64,000 nt of DNA from Zhengitettix transpicula. Taxonomy: Eukaryota > Arthropoda > Insecta > Orthoptera > Tetrigidae. The stretch spans positions 29,546,629 through 29,610,628 of the forward strand of contig CM073592.1 of assembly GCA_037074705.1 (NCBI GenBank), in the 5' to 3' direction. The notes under the pieces were generated by a model. It worked only from the letters and a program-made list of their open reading frames with translations, was not told the origin of the DNA and searched no databases. Positions 26,870-39,193 of the stretch are shown piece after piece (the first letter of the stretch is position 1; every line of letters begins with the position of its first letter). The translations under genes were made by a program, and so were the position numbers.

Positions 26870-27360
26870 CACCTAGGATTATATTTCTGACGGAGCACGG
26901 AACGTGTAGTGTGACGAGCATGTGCGATGGACGGCTGCACGCGTGTTGAGTGGTCATGTTGCCACAGGCTGCAAACCTCTAATGAAGAGCGGTCGTCGTA
27001 CACGTCGAAAGGTCGGAGGTCACGGACGGCGATCAATAGCTGTAGCGGCACTGCAAGACGAAGTCCGCGCTCGAGGATCGGCAAGGGGTCCTCCGACCCG
27101 AGAGTGCAATCAGGGCGTCCTCTGAAAATCCTAAACTCGCCAGGTGACAACAGAAGCCTTGGGGATCGTACAGACACGGTCGCAGAGTTGCGCAGTGTTT
27201 TCCTCCGGGCGAGTGAAATACAAGTGTGTCGTCCCTCAGGAAGCACGCTTGGTTTGTGGTCTCGGAGTTAGGATCGGCAAGGGGTCCTCCATCGTCCCAA
27301 GAGCCTTCCGCAGAAGCCAGCTCAATAACGAAAGCCGCTCCCCACACGCAATTCCGTTGT
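26870..27360. other. GC-rich island with internal 21-bp direct repeat
   Basis: The largest GC-rich island in the first half of the window. The 21 bp at 27074-27094 (starting AGGATCGGCAAGG) recurs exactly at 27270-27290, 196 bp downstream. Long frames are open on both strands (minus 26830-27246, 138 codons; minus 27033-27371, 112 codons; plus 26927-27271, 114 codons). Mutual overlap in several frames argues that composition keeps them open. No domain is recognisable. An unrecognised exon or a decayed repeat remain possible. Confidence 0.4.
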
Positions 27361-30300
27361 CTCTCCGTCAATCAATCTTCCCATGTACTTCTCCTTCCTT
27401 CTCCATCTGACTTCATACTGACTCGGGTCAATTTCATTAACGATAAAGACAGCCTACTTGTATCAGCTCCAACACCCAGACAGTATGGAAAAATTTATAG
27501 TGTATTTTTATCTGGTAAGGAAGATCAGCAACTCAGCCCACACTCATTTTAAATTTTACTGCATGCCCAACACCTGTTATGTTATATACGGCAAATCCGT
27601 GAACACTTTACTTGCTATTAGCATACATTAAAAGTGTCGTCAGAATTGAAAGCAGTGTTGGTCGTACGGAAGCTGCAACTTCACCAACTCCTTCCTCGAT
27701 CCTCATTGACTTTGACGTCGCATAGGTTCGAAATTTTCTGAACACATTGTCTGAGGCAGTGATTTAGTACATGGAAATTTAAATCTCCGTGATATAATCT
27801 CCATATGTATAAAAAGAACTCTCACTGTGCTCTCATGATTAAATATCCAATTACGTCCTTACATACAATGGTCAAATTGCTCGGATGTAATGCTGGTTTT
27901 AAAACCAATTATCGATAACGGTCAAGAAGTTTATTTATAGGCTAAAAGAGTTCATGCACTGTGAGTTAGTGAAGAAGTTTGTAAAGCCTATATCGGCGCT
28001 ATTATATTATAATCTTGTTTTTTATATAAAAACTTTTTTATTGCAACTTAAGACGTCTTTTAACTTAATTCAAACAACTCCGTTTTCAAAGAATGATTAC
28101 GACATAATGTTGAAAACTTGCTGAAGTTTTCAAAATAAATCGGTGGCTATAAAAAAGGTTTATTATTAATATAATAGAACCAATCCAACTTTTATAAATA
28201 TTTCTTTTATTTTTTTCCAGCCTCACTTTGTAACCCTATATTTCAGTTTTAACCTCATCTGCTTAACCCTCATCTTGAGTCATCTTACACTCGTCAAAAA
28301 AAATCTTGTTAAAAATACACTAATTCTGGTAAACTAACGCGTTTCCACCAAATTTCAGAATATTTCCCTGAAACAAATCCTGTTTCACTTTTAAAAAAGA
28401 AAATTTATAACAAAAATAGTTATTTTGCCTTGAAATAATTCTTGACAAGTTACGCATCAATAATAGATTAGTGTAACCTACAACATAATTAAACCTAAAA
28501 TATACATATAAAAAATCAAATATTATATTTATTAATTATAGACTTCCATCCGAGGTGAAATCCGTCTTGAAGCAATTTGTTTTACTACTCCATATAGAAT
28601 AAATTATTTCCCCACTAGTTTACTGCGGGATAAACAAATGACAAGAAATGGTTAAAGCAAGGGAAAGCATAAAATCCATTCAGAAGCTTAAACCCGCACA
28701 TAGTTGTCACATAACCCAGTCTGTTACATAATTCGAGCCCAATAATTCGTCGACTGATCACAGATACATTCTGCTTCCAACGATTCGGTTCAGAGGCGTG
28801 CGTAATGCATGTAGCATTAAACACCCGATCGATGGGTGTAAATAAGCAAGAACAAAGCAGTCTACAAGAGTCTACGCGAAACAATATCAAAAGTTTCACA
28901 CAGAAGGCGAAGGCGTCCGAATACGTGGAACTAATGAGATCTCGTTGAAACTTTCAGCTCCCTCGGAGGAACTTTTCAAAAATTAAATACTTGCTTCAAA
29001 CAGATCAGAAATCTGGTCTGTAACTGACAATTTTAAATATTGTGCTTGGAAGCTGTAGCTTACACACAATTCTGTTTTATTCTATACTTTTTACCATTTT
29101 ATTTTCTGAACTTGTGCAATATAAATTGTAAGAATGAAGTTACGATGCCTCGCGTAGCGCGAAAGTATAAAAATGTAATTAATGAATAATAGTGAAAAAT
29201 TCTTTAATCAATAAAGTATAATTTTATAATACTACAACTGACCTACAATGACTTAAAAATTAATACTGTATATATAAACATAAATTATCTTCTATTCATC
29301 TTATTATACACTCAAAATTTAACTGCATCTTTCAATATATTCTTGACGAATAATTTTTCGTATTACCATCTTTTCGTAATTTCCTCCCAATGAGCAGAAT
29401 ATCTTAATTAGTGTGATTATCATTAAATTCTCAACTCTTTTTCTCAAACTCTTGCAACCTTCTCAATTAGCCATCACGACTGTTTACTTAACAGTTCTAC
29501 TCTTGTTGGGCTTGTCTTGCGTTCATCTCTGGATTTTTAAATTTTTTCACAACGATAAAGTGACACTTGTGGAGATGTTTTCAGAGTATTCCAAAGTCTG
29601 AGCTTTGGAGAAAATTAATGTAGCCAAAGACAAAGTAACGAGAAAGTTTAATTTATATTTTTCTTCTCATTTTACCCACAATAATCAAATAACTAACTGT
29701 TGAATAGTTGGGATAAAGAATTAGATCAAAACAGGGCATGAAAAGTTAAACAAATGACTTATTTTTTTCAGAAAAATTTGAGATTTTCGAAGGCTCACAT
29801 GTCCTAATCTGTTATAAATAAATGTAGGAATTTTTGTAGTTTTCATTTTTCAAAGAACAGTACTTTTAGTCTTCCACATATAAGCGAGTAAGCATAAAAA
29901 ATAATCTCCGTTCCCGAAACGAGTGCACGACTTATTAATTTTACACAGCGATGAATTCAAATATTCTATCCTGAGCATATAATATACACCCCCTTCCTCA
30001 ACTTTAATTGGATATACCCGTTTTACCTTCACCTTTCATTTTACCCAGTTCTCGTTCTCCGTTTACCTTATTCTACGATATTTATAGAACTAACTTTAAT
30101 TTCTTCCGTTCTTCATCGATATTTTGCTTGGCACGATTCTTATTACCCACTTTTACCTCATCTTTATCGACATCAAATAACGCCCCTACACGTTTAAAAA
30201 AAACTCTGTTTTTATTTAATTTTTTCGAACGTTAAATTTAAATAAATGAGATAATAGTGGAGAAATAATTTGATTTAAATACAATTAAATCAGATAATTA

Positions 30301-31250
30301 TATCTCTTAAAAATACCAAAAAGCGTATAAAGTTTCGACTCAACTTACATTAGGAACTGTACCAGTAAAAAATAATATTGAGACAAATTAAATCATGTCT
30401 GATTTGTTTACTTTACGGAGTTTGATCTTCTCCAGTAAAATTCTGAAGTGCATGTTCTTATTCATTTTATTTTCTGTCTATTACAATAATCCGCTAGTAA
30501 TCTACGTTGCATTTATATCCTTTTCTTTATAGTCCATTACGTCATATCAATTACATCTTAAACGAATTATTTTCTTTATCTGACTGAGAATTTTAACCAA
30601 ATTACATAAAAGTCTTCTACTGTGATAATTATAAACCGCTCTAAGTTTGTAATCTGTAGGAATCTTGTTTAATATTTGAAAATTTGCTTTAAAAACGGCT
30701 AAGTGTTTGACGCCCATGTAGAGCTGTTTAGAAACTTTTACATAAAAAAAAATTATATTCACTAACTGATTTAGAGTCGCGGGAAATCCTGAAGAGAGCT
30801 GTTGAGATAGTTCTGCAAGGAAAGCGGGAGACCTTTCCTGTAGTTTGGCGTCTAGTCACTTTATCGATTCGTAATATAGAGAGATAGATAAATTCGTAAG
30901 TTTCACGGGGTCATTTCGTCTGCAGCGCCTGATATCACTCAGGTTTAAAAATACAAACTATTAGCGATGGACACTACCAGAAACATTGATTGCACCACTG
31001 ACAATGTAAAAGTCCAATGGCCTCCATTATGCTTATCCTATAATCACCACATTAACTGAAACTGAAAGAGAAACTGTATCTCAGCGACTTACACGCTAAC
31101 CTATTAAAGACCTAAATTTAAACATTTTATGGGTCGGCTGTTAATCAATAAAAATAGTCACGAGAAAAATAAATATATTACAGTATATTTAAAGCTAGAT
31201 TGGTAATATTTATCATTTGTATCCTGTTAAAATTAGAGGCAGGAAGAACA
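27361..31250. other. Long gene-free stretch
   Basis: AT-rich with several short frames on both strands (for example minus 28615-28899, 94 codons), none recognisable. Mild GC rises occur at about 28740-28900 and 30775-30960. No repeat boundaries were seen. Confidence 0.45.
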
Positions 31251-31254
31251 AATT

Positions 31255-31402
31255 TTAGTACGATTGTTTATATCGTTGTTATAGTACTATTGTTTATATC
31301 CCTGGTCATGTCGAGAGTCTCAACACCTGATGAAAGCAACAAGGATTGAAGAAACCATGTATTTCTTTGGTCAATTAATTTTTATGTTAATTGGCTAATT
31401 CA
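31255..31402 (+). repeat. Degraded hook repeat, family D-like
   Basis: ACACCTGATGAAAGCAACAAGGAT (CTGATGA at 31327-31333) matches the centre of the hook MITEs at 26.4 and 58.1 kb. It is followed by GAAACC and, further on, TTAATTGGCTAATT, which resembles the right arm of the same family. The inverted partner arm is too diverged to delimit. Confidence 0.5.
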
Positions 31403-31502
31403 TTATATTTTTGTGGACGATTAATTTCATTAGAGTTAAATTGTGACTGACGATGTGTCTCTGTATTACATTTCTTTTACTATAACTAAAATATGGCATA
31501 CT

Positions 31503-31505
<3 letters not shown>

Positions 31506-31536
<31 letters not shown>
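31506..31536. repeat. (AT)n microsatellite
   Basis: About 15 uninterrupted AT units. Confidence 0.96.
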
Positions 31537-31544
<8 letters not shown>

Positions 31545-31929
31545 ATGTTCGTATAAAGAGGGGGAGAAACAAAATAACGACACTTAAAATTAATAATATA
31601 AAGAACAAGGACTTTATTTAATCTACAGTCTGCCATCTTAAATATATTTTCATACCTTTTTCTAGGACCATTTTCTCTATTAATTCGAACCGATTATTCC
31701 ATATTCGCAGTTATTTTAATTCAAATCAACTATTTTAGAAACTGTAACAAACATGAGACGCTCAAAATAAAATACTGAAGATTCATTAGTAGTGCGTAAT
31801 AGTCCTATATATCTGAAAAATTTAATATAAATAAAGGCAAATTGAGAAGGATTGTTAAAGTTACCTAAACATCTCTCTATTCTAATCTGAAACTTATATT
31901 TATAACTGTCTGACTTGACTTCATATTTG

Positions 31930-32237
31930 AATTAAAAAATAAAATCTCAGCCTTTTAGGAAGAAATAAAAATTTAATATTCAAATTTTAAACATGACGTT
32001 TTGTTCCCGATTTGGACCTCTTCAGATGTATGGCTGTTACAATTGTGAAGAAACACAAGTTGAAGACTAAAATGTGTGGGTAATCCATAGTTACGAAATG
32101 TTTTTCATATTAAAAATGTTTTATAATTTTATTATCCATAAATCTGAAGGGGACTCAATCAGGGACGAAACGTCGTTTAAAATTTGAATGTTAAAGGTTT
32201 TTTTTACTAAAAGGCTGCTATTTTATTATTTAACTTT
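31930..32237. mobile_element. Hook MITE family E, copy 1
   Basis: Inverted arms of about 75 bp: the left arm (31934-32012) carries CAGCCTTTTAGG, ATTCAAATTTTAAAC and GACGTTTTGT. The right arm (32163-32230) carries the complements ACGAAACGTCG, AAAATTTGAATG and AAAAGGCTG. On the right, CTGAAGG (32143-32149) precedes GACGAAACGTCG. There is no coding content, and the termini and target duplication are not resolved. Confidence 0.7.
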
Positions 32238-33039
32238 TATTTATTCACATAAAGCTATAATTAAAGGCTGTAGAGTATGTAAAATAATATTTAAAAAAAA
32301 TAAATGTTTAGTCTTTTAAATAATATCCAAGGCAACGTTTTCCCCCTGAAACTCATTTTTGTCTTTAAAAACAAACCATTCCCATTAAAAACTTCCACGT
32401 CATTACATTTTGAGTCAATTTCACTTCGTACATTTGATTCAAATAGGTTCTGTAAAACGCTCTTGACCATCAATTCGATTGGACGAGAAATAAATAACGT
32501 TTATTATTCATCCCATTAAAATTTATTCGCAGTTCTCAAATGAAATATATTCTAACATCGTGTACAGTCGAACGGAGACATTTATAAATATAGCGTCGAA
32601 TAAATCTTTCACCCAACGTAGATCAATGCAATCAGAGCCGAGGGAAAACAGGAGAATTTAGACTGAGGAATCACACTCACCAGGAAAAAAAAATGAATGC
32701 TAAAACACTATACAATTTTCCGCGGCAACCATCTGTAAACAAGTCGGTAATTTGCTTATACTATTAAATTTTGTTTGAAAATGTCTTTAAATTACTTTAT
32801 ATGTAAACTAAATTGTCTTCATTGGCTCAAGGTAATAATTAATTATCTATTTATTTAAAAATAACAATTAGGTCTCACTGAAGCAGAACAAGAGATTACG
32901 AATAAATGTTCATAATATTTTATCTAACGCTGAATAACTTATAAAAGACGGTTCTACACTTTATTTAAACATTAAAACAATTTTTTTTAATATTGTTTTA
33001 GGTAGGAAAAACATGTTAAACAATGACGTGAATCTGTCA
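32238..33039. other. AT-rich gene-free stretch
   Basis: Two overlapping AT-rich short frames on opposite strands (about 32290-32520) look like chance. Nothing else seen. Confidence 0.5.
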
Positions 33040-33260
33040 GTGTACTTATTTCGCATTTTTTCCCCGACGTCCCAACCAACATTGTGTGCCAGTACTCCTT
33101 TTATGGCCCGAGAAGAAAGGAAAGTGGTAAATCATCACTCGAGTGCAACGCAAATCTGTGAATAGAAAGCAACTAGCTTCCTCACTACTTCCACAGCTTT
33201 TATAAACATGCATTAGTTAATTACATTCCTTCATTTCGGCAGATTAAGTTCCTGTTACGA
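33040..33260. promoter_or_regulatory. Island with perfect CArG box and 10-bp E-box palindrome
   Basis: CCTTTTATGG at 33097-33106 is a perfect SRF/MADS CArG box (CC, six A/T, GG). CACTCGAGTG at 33136-33145 is a perfect 10 bp palindrome around the E-box CTCGAG. Further downstream are TTAGTTAATTAC and GCATTAG words. The block is more GC-rich than its flanks and not repeated in the window. This suggests a transcription-factor-bound element, but no promoter or gene can be assigned. Confidence 0.35.
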
Positions 33261-33559
33261 AGACTACAAAGTGTTTGGAGGAGCGGAACTAAAAGAAATT
33301 CTGCAAGACAAGTTTTGAAATTTACACTGCAAGTTTCGTAATTATTTAAAGGAAGTTATGACAGCAGAAAATTTTGCATACAAAACATTTTAATAGAGTT
33401 ACCGAGGTACGTTTACGAGACTCGGCTTTAAAATTCAGGTCTCATTAGCGGTAAAATGTGTTGATATGGAACGCGGGAAAATGCTACGGTACGATTAGTG
33501 GTTAAAACTGAGAGATGTGATTATATTGTAGCGGGAAAAAAAAATTAGTTTTTTTAAGA

Positions 33560-33640
33560 ACAGTCTGGCTCGATGTAAACATTTGTGAGCCACATCACAG
33601 AGGTCTCGGGTTCGAATCCCACCGTGATTAAGAAATCTGG
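33560..33640 (+). mobile_element. tRNA-derived SINE head
   Basis: CTGGCTCGATG near 33565 fits an RNA polymerase III A box. GGGTTCGAATCCC at 33608-33620 is a perfect B box. The boxes are about 43 bp apart, as in tRNA genes. The flanking stems do not form a functional tRNA cloverleaf, so this is a SINE head rather than a tRNA gene. The body and tail downstream are not delimited. Confidence 0.7.
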
Positions 33641-34309
33641 GACTAAAGATTGAAGGAAGACAAATGTCCAATATTTTAATTAAAAGGTTGGAAATGGAAT
33701 AAGTTAAAATCTCTTTAAATTGTGCATAATAAATTGTAAGATTTTCACCCGTGTTATTTATTTATTATTTGTACCGAGACGGCAGTATAGGCTTACCCGT
33801 AACACTCTCCAAAGTATTGTCCTAAAATTCCCGAAGTCCAAGTACTTACACGATCTTTTAAACACGTTTGATGTGAAGTTGAAAAAAATTAAATCCATCA
33901 TTTGGAAATCTGCAACCACAAATAATTGTCAACTGTAACAAAAGTAATTGTATTCACCTAATAACAATGGCAGAGCACTCCAGGGAAAGGTAAAATGTTA
34001 AGAAATATTTAACCAAGAATATTTTATTCATAATTTAAACCAGAAAAGTGCTCTTAAGCATACTCCAAAATAAAATTTCTCCAACTTTACTTTCAGAAAC
34101 TTGAATAGCAATCTGAAGTATTCAGCTCATTTTTATATATAGTGAATTAGAATAACAAATAATTTTTTGTTGTAAGTCGCTTTATATAAATATGCATTTT
34201 ATATGCATTCGTCGATCATTTTCAGATGTATATTGTATTTACAGATTACTTTTAAGTATTTTAAAAATGTTCAAATTTAGATTGTAATTTCGAATTATCA
34301 ATTAAAATG

Positions 34310-34470
34310 GTTCACATGTGCCTCCATTTTGTCGCGGTCAACAGCTGTCGCAATGACGTAATTATGACAAATTAATTGTTCGCATTTCTCATTGAATAGT
34401 TATTGAGTGAAGGAGAAAATATGCTAATCGTACATACGGGTTTCGCTCTCAAGGCGTCAGCAGGATGGAA
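34310..34470. promoter_or_regulatory. Motif-dense candidate enhancer
   Basis: Within about 70 bp lie CACATGTG (34313-34320, E-box palindrome), ACAGCTGT (34341-34348, second E-box palindrome), TGACGTAATTATGAC (34354-34368, a CRE/PAR-bZIP-like half-site overlapping TAATTA) and ATTAATTG (34371-34378). Two palindromic E-boxes, a CRE-like site and two homeodomain cores at this density are unlike the surrounding AT-rich DNA and resemble conserved non-coding enhancers. There is no conservation evidence in hand. Confidence 0.4.
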
Positions 34471-34564
34471 TCCTTCTAGCGTTAATAGAAGTATAAAGAG
34501 AATTGTCGCTTGAAAATTTATAAGGGTGGAAAGAAACTGTAATTGAAATTATGGAACCATTGTA

Positions 34565-34625
34565 TCGGTTAGTAGAGCAAGCTCGCTTAATGTTACAGAA
34601 TAATTAACCGGGTCGGGGTTAGTTC
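34565..34625 (+). repeat. Decayed tRNA-like head (tentative)
   Basis: TATCGGTTAGTAGAGCAAG resembles a tRNA D-arm/A-box region. GGTCGGGGTTAGTTC, about 45 bp on, resembles a mutated B box. The spacing fits a tRNA-derived SINE, but several box positions are wrong, so this is weak. Confidence 0.25.
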
Positions 34626-34629
34626 TTTA

Positions 34630-35521
34630 AAACCATCGGGCAGCAAACATTGTCAACAAAAGTTTGCGGTCATTCTCATAATTGGCCCGTGAGATAAGAG
34701 GATCCTCGAGGGAATACGCATGCATGTGTCGGGATAGTCTCGTGTGTACAATAACGATTTTAGGAGAAACGTTCCTACACCAAGCCACGTCAAAATCATC
34801 GTTTTTCAAATGGACATCTCCAGCAAAAACTGTTTGAATTTCATTACCTAAATGAATTTACGCGTACCTGGCTACAAACAGCAGATCGATTTACCGATTG
34901 TCTCCTGAAATGTAAAAGGCTGTTATGAATTGTAATTTAATAAAATGTAATCAAATGAGCTTATAATTCTTAGTTTTTTTTCGTTTTTATTTACGTAGTG
35001 TTTAAAAGAAAAATATAATCAGAGTTAAGGCACTCTGCAACTTCATAACTGCAAGGATCAATGAAGCCTTACGCGTAATATTCCCATCTTTAAGGACCTT
35101 TACTTTTTTGAACCTAAGAAAAATATTTAATACCACTCCACACAATATTAATAAAATTAACTATTTCAAGCTTTTCAAGCAATGAACAATAAAATATAGG
35201 AAATGCACATTTTCCCCTGACGGACATTATCTGAATTCAAAACAAATATTCTCGTTAACGCATTATTTTTCATTCAACCCTAGCGGTGTTCCCCATGCCG
35301 TTAGGGATGGAATTACATACTAAAAACATTGATAGTGGCACTATGAATCGGAGCGACCCCGTAAAAACTTTATTCCACGCAAGTATATGTCATTTTCGCA
35401 TATTATAAAATCAACTCCTTCCACCCCAGTGCTAAAATTTACATCCGCTAGAGTTTGTTCTAGGATCGTGAGACGTGTATCACCTTTGTTTGAAATTGTT
35501 CCACAATTATTAACTTAATGT
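34630..35521. other. Gene-free stretch
   Basis: Nothing recognised. Confidence 0.5.
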
Positions 35522-36042
35522 ACCTACCCGGCATTCGCCTAAAAGTTATGCAGGACAAACCCCTATAAAAACCTGCATCAGGTAAGTCGGGCATTTGGTA
35601 CTAGTCCCATGCACTTCCGGTGGCGGCAGAGGGGTTTGCTGTAGAGTCGCAGCTTACCACTCGCCATGCCTTGGCCAGTTTAGGAGGCAGCTGGCCGACT
35701 ATTCCAAAAGGAATAGCGAACAACTCTTACCGTATGTCCAAGGTCTGCGACCCCGAAAACATACACCTCTCAGAACAGACAGACGTGCCTCGGCATGTGG
35801 GAACCTTAGTTCAAAAAACCAGAGAGTTGTGAAGGCATCCCCAAAGGTAGCCTCCGCCAGAGCTCTCTGGGAAGGTTTACCTGCGAGAGAATCGTCTCGC
35901 AGGCTTCCTTGAAGGAACGTATTTCTTTTTAGGGCAACAGGCTACATGAGGGTAATCCACGTTGGGCAATTCCCCTTTAATAGCATAGGAAGGGATTTGA
36001 AATGGGGTTGCGGAAGGGTAGAGGAAGGTAGCCAAGGGTTCA
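35522..36042 (-). mobile_element. Family A, circularly permuted or tandem-derived copy 3
   Basis: Read on the minus strand, the order is abnormal. First comes the 3' terminal segment of family A with its TAAAAAG tail (36042 to about 35925). It joins directly to a complete 5' end with the CCTGCGAG hairpin (about 35910-35880), running through the central blocks and stopping at GCCGGGTAGG (35522). The 3' end therefore precedes the 5' end. This is what remains of two head-to-tail units cut at both sides, or a permuted insertion. Frames 35595-35912 and 35620-35832 on the plus strand lie entirely inside the repeat. Confidence 0.85.
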
Positions 36043-37271
36043 CTTGTGTGTTCTGTTAATAGTATGCTTTATTTAGTTAAAACACCTGTCGGCCAAACGT
36101 CAATCGGGATAATTTCGTCGGGAAAACGTACATCTGGCAAGAATCTGTCGTGATTTGGTACTAGACCCAATTGAAGAAAGTTAATTAAGATTTATTTCCA
36201 TGTAAATTTTAAATAGTGAACAATTATTCGTGTTATAATTCACCATGAACCGTGATTAAAACCAGACCAGTGTAAAAGGTAATCATACAACCTTGCGTCA
36301 ACTACAACAAAGAATTACCCGCACTAACAATATTATCACAGGATTGCATGGCGTGTCTGGCTTTGTTAAACAACACGCCATTCTACTTCTTGGGGCCGAA
36401 CAATGCGAAATTCTGTGGATCGATTTTGCTAGGGTAAGATTATTAAGTGTGAAATAACATGAAGTGTGTCAAGACACGAAATCTTACTTGGTCGAAAATA
36501 GGCCTGCAGATATTCTCATACACGTGTCGTCGATATTTTCATTCATGCGCAATTTATGAATATTGTGATTTGAACAAGCAAAATAGTCCTGCTGAAGTAG
36601 TACTTTTTATATTTGGAGAAATATAAACCAATAAATTGTATTGTATTATTGGATACTTTAAAGTATTTTAACGTTTATTTATCCTTTTGTTCCATCCACT
36701 AACAAATACAGAAAATAAGTAACCTCTGAACATATTTATTATTACTAAATTAAAATTTATTTCCTGATAATAAATGTAGGTGGCGTTCATATTATATAAA
36801 ATATTTATTATGCGCGAAACAACGAAAATTACATGCACATGACGTTCACTCCACGAGAGGAAACCACATCAGTGCTAATGAAAATTTGATTTTGATCTCA
36901 ATACCACGAATATGCCAGATGACCAATTTACAGTTATTAGAACGCGACGACAACCAAAAGCATATTTCATAATTTTATTGAATTTTATGTCGCTGTTAAT
37001 ATATCATCATATGATTATTGCTAAAGAGTCGATGAATAGCAGATAATAAAAGCGACCACCAGGAAACACATTTCTGCCATTAATCGTGTTTGCCACAGAA
37101 TTTTAAACATTCAAATTTCATTAAAAAAAATTCAAACGTTGGTAAGTTTATATCGGTCGTTTGGTGTTCAACATCACGACGTAGGCATTAAGTGCACTTT
37201 GAAATCACTACACTGCATGTAATATGACAGAAAAAAACAGTTTCTCTCCACAATATATGAGCCCTCTATAC
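36043..37271. other. Gene-free stretch
   Basis: About 36280-36430 is slightly GC-richer and includes an inverted pair, TGGCGTGT / ACACGCCA. No repeat or gene could be identified. Confidence 0.45.
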
Positions 37272-37490
37272 GAGGCTAATCCACGTGGTGGAAACTCCCC
37301 TGAAACAGAATAGGAAGAGGGGATTTTTAATGGTAGAGGAAGGTAGCCAAGGGTTAACTAGCGCCCCGGGGCTATGGTTTAAGGATCCTACCCGACATTA
37401 CCGTAAAAGAAATGCAGGAAAAAACCCTAGAAAACCGGTATCAGGTAGGTCGGGCATTTGGTACTCGTCCAACGCCCTTCCGATGGAAAC
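37272..37490 (-). repeat. Family A fragment, copy 4
   Basis: Matches the 3' half of family A on the minus strand: the ACTCCCC block, TAGAGGAAGGTAGCC, GGATCCTACCCG, the palindromic AACCCTAGAAAA block and GTCGGGCATTTGG. It lacks the poly(A) end and the 5' half. A short insertion or substitution of the AGAGGGG type distinguishes it from the other copies. Confidence 0.75.
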
Positions 37491-38861
37491 TATTCCATCT
37501 GAGAGAGTATAACAATTACATCAACTATTTTAGGCAGGTCCCGGTAATCATAAATAGTCCTCGGTTACCCTCCTCCCTAGTTGCTTTTCCTAATCTTTCC
37601 CAGAAAGAAATCAATATTGCCAGAAAATCACAATTCAAGTGAATGTTTCTTTAATACCACTCATTACTTAAACGAACTTCATCCAAGTGTTTATGAACCA
37701 TTTCTTCGGCAAGCCTTTCATTTCTGCCGCCATTATGCAGTCCTCAGTTTTTCCCTAAACGGACGGATTGTATTCCGGGATATACATTTATAAATTAAGC
37801 TACTTTAGAAAAATCTAATTAGCCCAGTCCTCCAAAATAGGGACCCACAGTCAATGAAACATAATTTTCCAGAATTCGAAATCAATGTAGCGACTCAATC
37901 CGTATCCCTTTATTCTTTTATTAAAACATGGAAGTGTGCGGGGACTTTTCGAAGTAAGTCAAGAAAATGTAATCACTGCTATAATAGGATGGAATGTTCA
38001 ACTATAAATATCATGCTATTGGATGTAACAGTAAATGATCGGAAAAGTTCACATCGTGCCATTAAGAAGTTGAACTTATATTAAGTGTGAAACAGCACAC
38101 TATTGTGTGACGCATTTATGGTCCATGATCTATTCCTCCTCTCCAACAAAACACCTTTCACCGGAACGGCTTTTATTTTTAGTATTTCAAACACCCTTCG
38201 TAAAATAATTTATTTTCAATACGCTGTAGATTACTCATTGCAGTATTCATCGCCTCACTTTAAATTGACACGTAGATAACAGAGCAGTATTTAAACTGGT
38301 TGGTTTTAATTAGAGGTAGGAGAAGCATCGCGTGCAGTAGTAGCTAGGACAATGGCTATCCTTTAGAGACATTACAACCTCCGACCCTCACGCCATACAG
38401 TCATTTGAACTGTCGAATTCGGCAAAAAACGCGACCTAGACTATTCGTAATATGCCTCAAAGGCGCGACCGAAAACTAGTTCACTAGAAACAGAAGTGAC
38501 CTTTGTTTTTATCGAATCCAAATAACACGATTTCAAGAAAGAAAATAAATTTTAAAAATAATAACAATCGCGTTATAATTATAATACTCATGGTCATAGA
38601 TACTCAAATTTATCTTCAGTTCATTTCAAATAAATAATTATTATTAACTGTCAATGATACGCAGTGGTTATTTTACCACGTTTAAATACAATTCCTGCAC
38701 ATATTTGGTGATATTACCACCGTTGAACAATCTACGCAGGGCCCGTATTACCCGACTACAATTTTATGCGTCGCTGAAAATATTTGTGCTTTTTTTATAG
38801 ACTACTAAGACTGATCACAGTATATTAGTTTTTCAGAGGTAATTTCTCCCTGAATATTGAG
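37491..38861. other. Gene-free stretch before the long-TIR element
   Basis: AT-rich with a moderately GC-rich patch at 38310-38480. Short plus-strand frames (37581-37793, 37854-38084) show no recognisable family. Confidence 0.45.
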
Positions 38862-38863
38862 TA

Positions 38864-39193
38864 TGTAAAAAATTATTGCCATCTTGAAATTTGAAACGTA
38901 CTGAATAAAGAACCTGCTAAAATGTTCCAAAAATTTAATATGGAGGTATAATCGTGATTGTAATATAACTGATTTGAAATACATAAATAAATTTTACGCT
39001 TCCTGTTCTCTATTGACAGAAAAATATTTTCACTCTCAAAAATTGTTCCTTACAAATGTAAATGTATCGAAACAAAGGTAGAAAATCATACGTATATATT
39101 TATGAAGAAATTTTGTGAAACATAAATACTGCATTCTTGAAAGTTCAGCATATTAATTAATCGGCAATACTTTGCTTCAGGCACTGAGGAAAG
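38864..39193 (+). repeat. Left terminal inverted repeat of the long-TIR transposon
   Basis: Runs from the TA target site to the sequence GAGGAAAG. It pairs with the right arm and similarity stops abruptly after 39193. Confidence 0.92.

Noticed and set aside
26830..27246. 138-codon minus-strand frame as a gene
   Set aside because: Overlapping frames are open on both strands, no domain is recognisable and an internal direct repeat crosses the frame.
31395..31583. 62-codon minus-strand frame
   Set aside because: Runs through the (AT)n tract, giving an IYIYIY peptide. Not a gene.
33560..33640. Functional tRNA gene
   Set aside because: The cloverleaf does not close. A and B boxes alone fit a SINE head.
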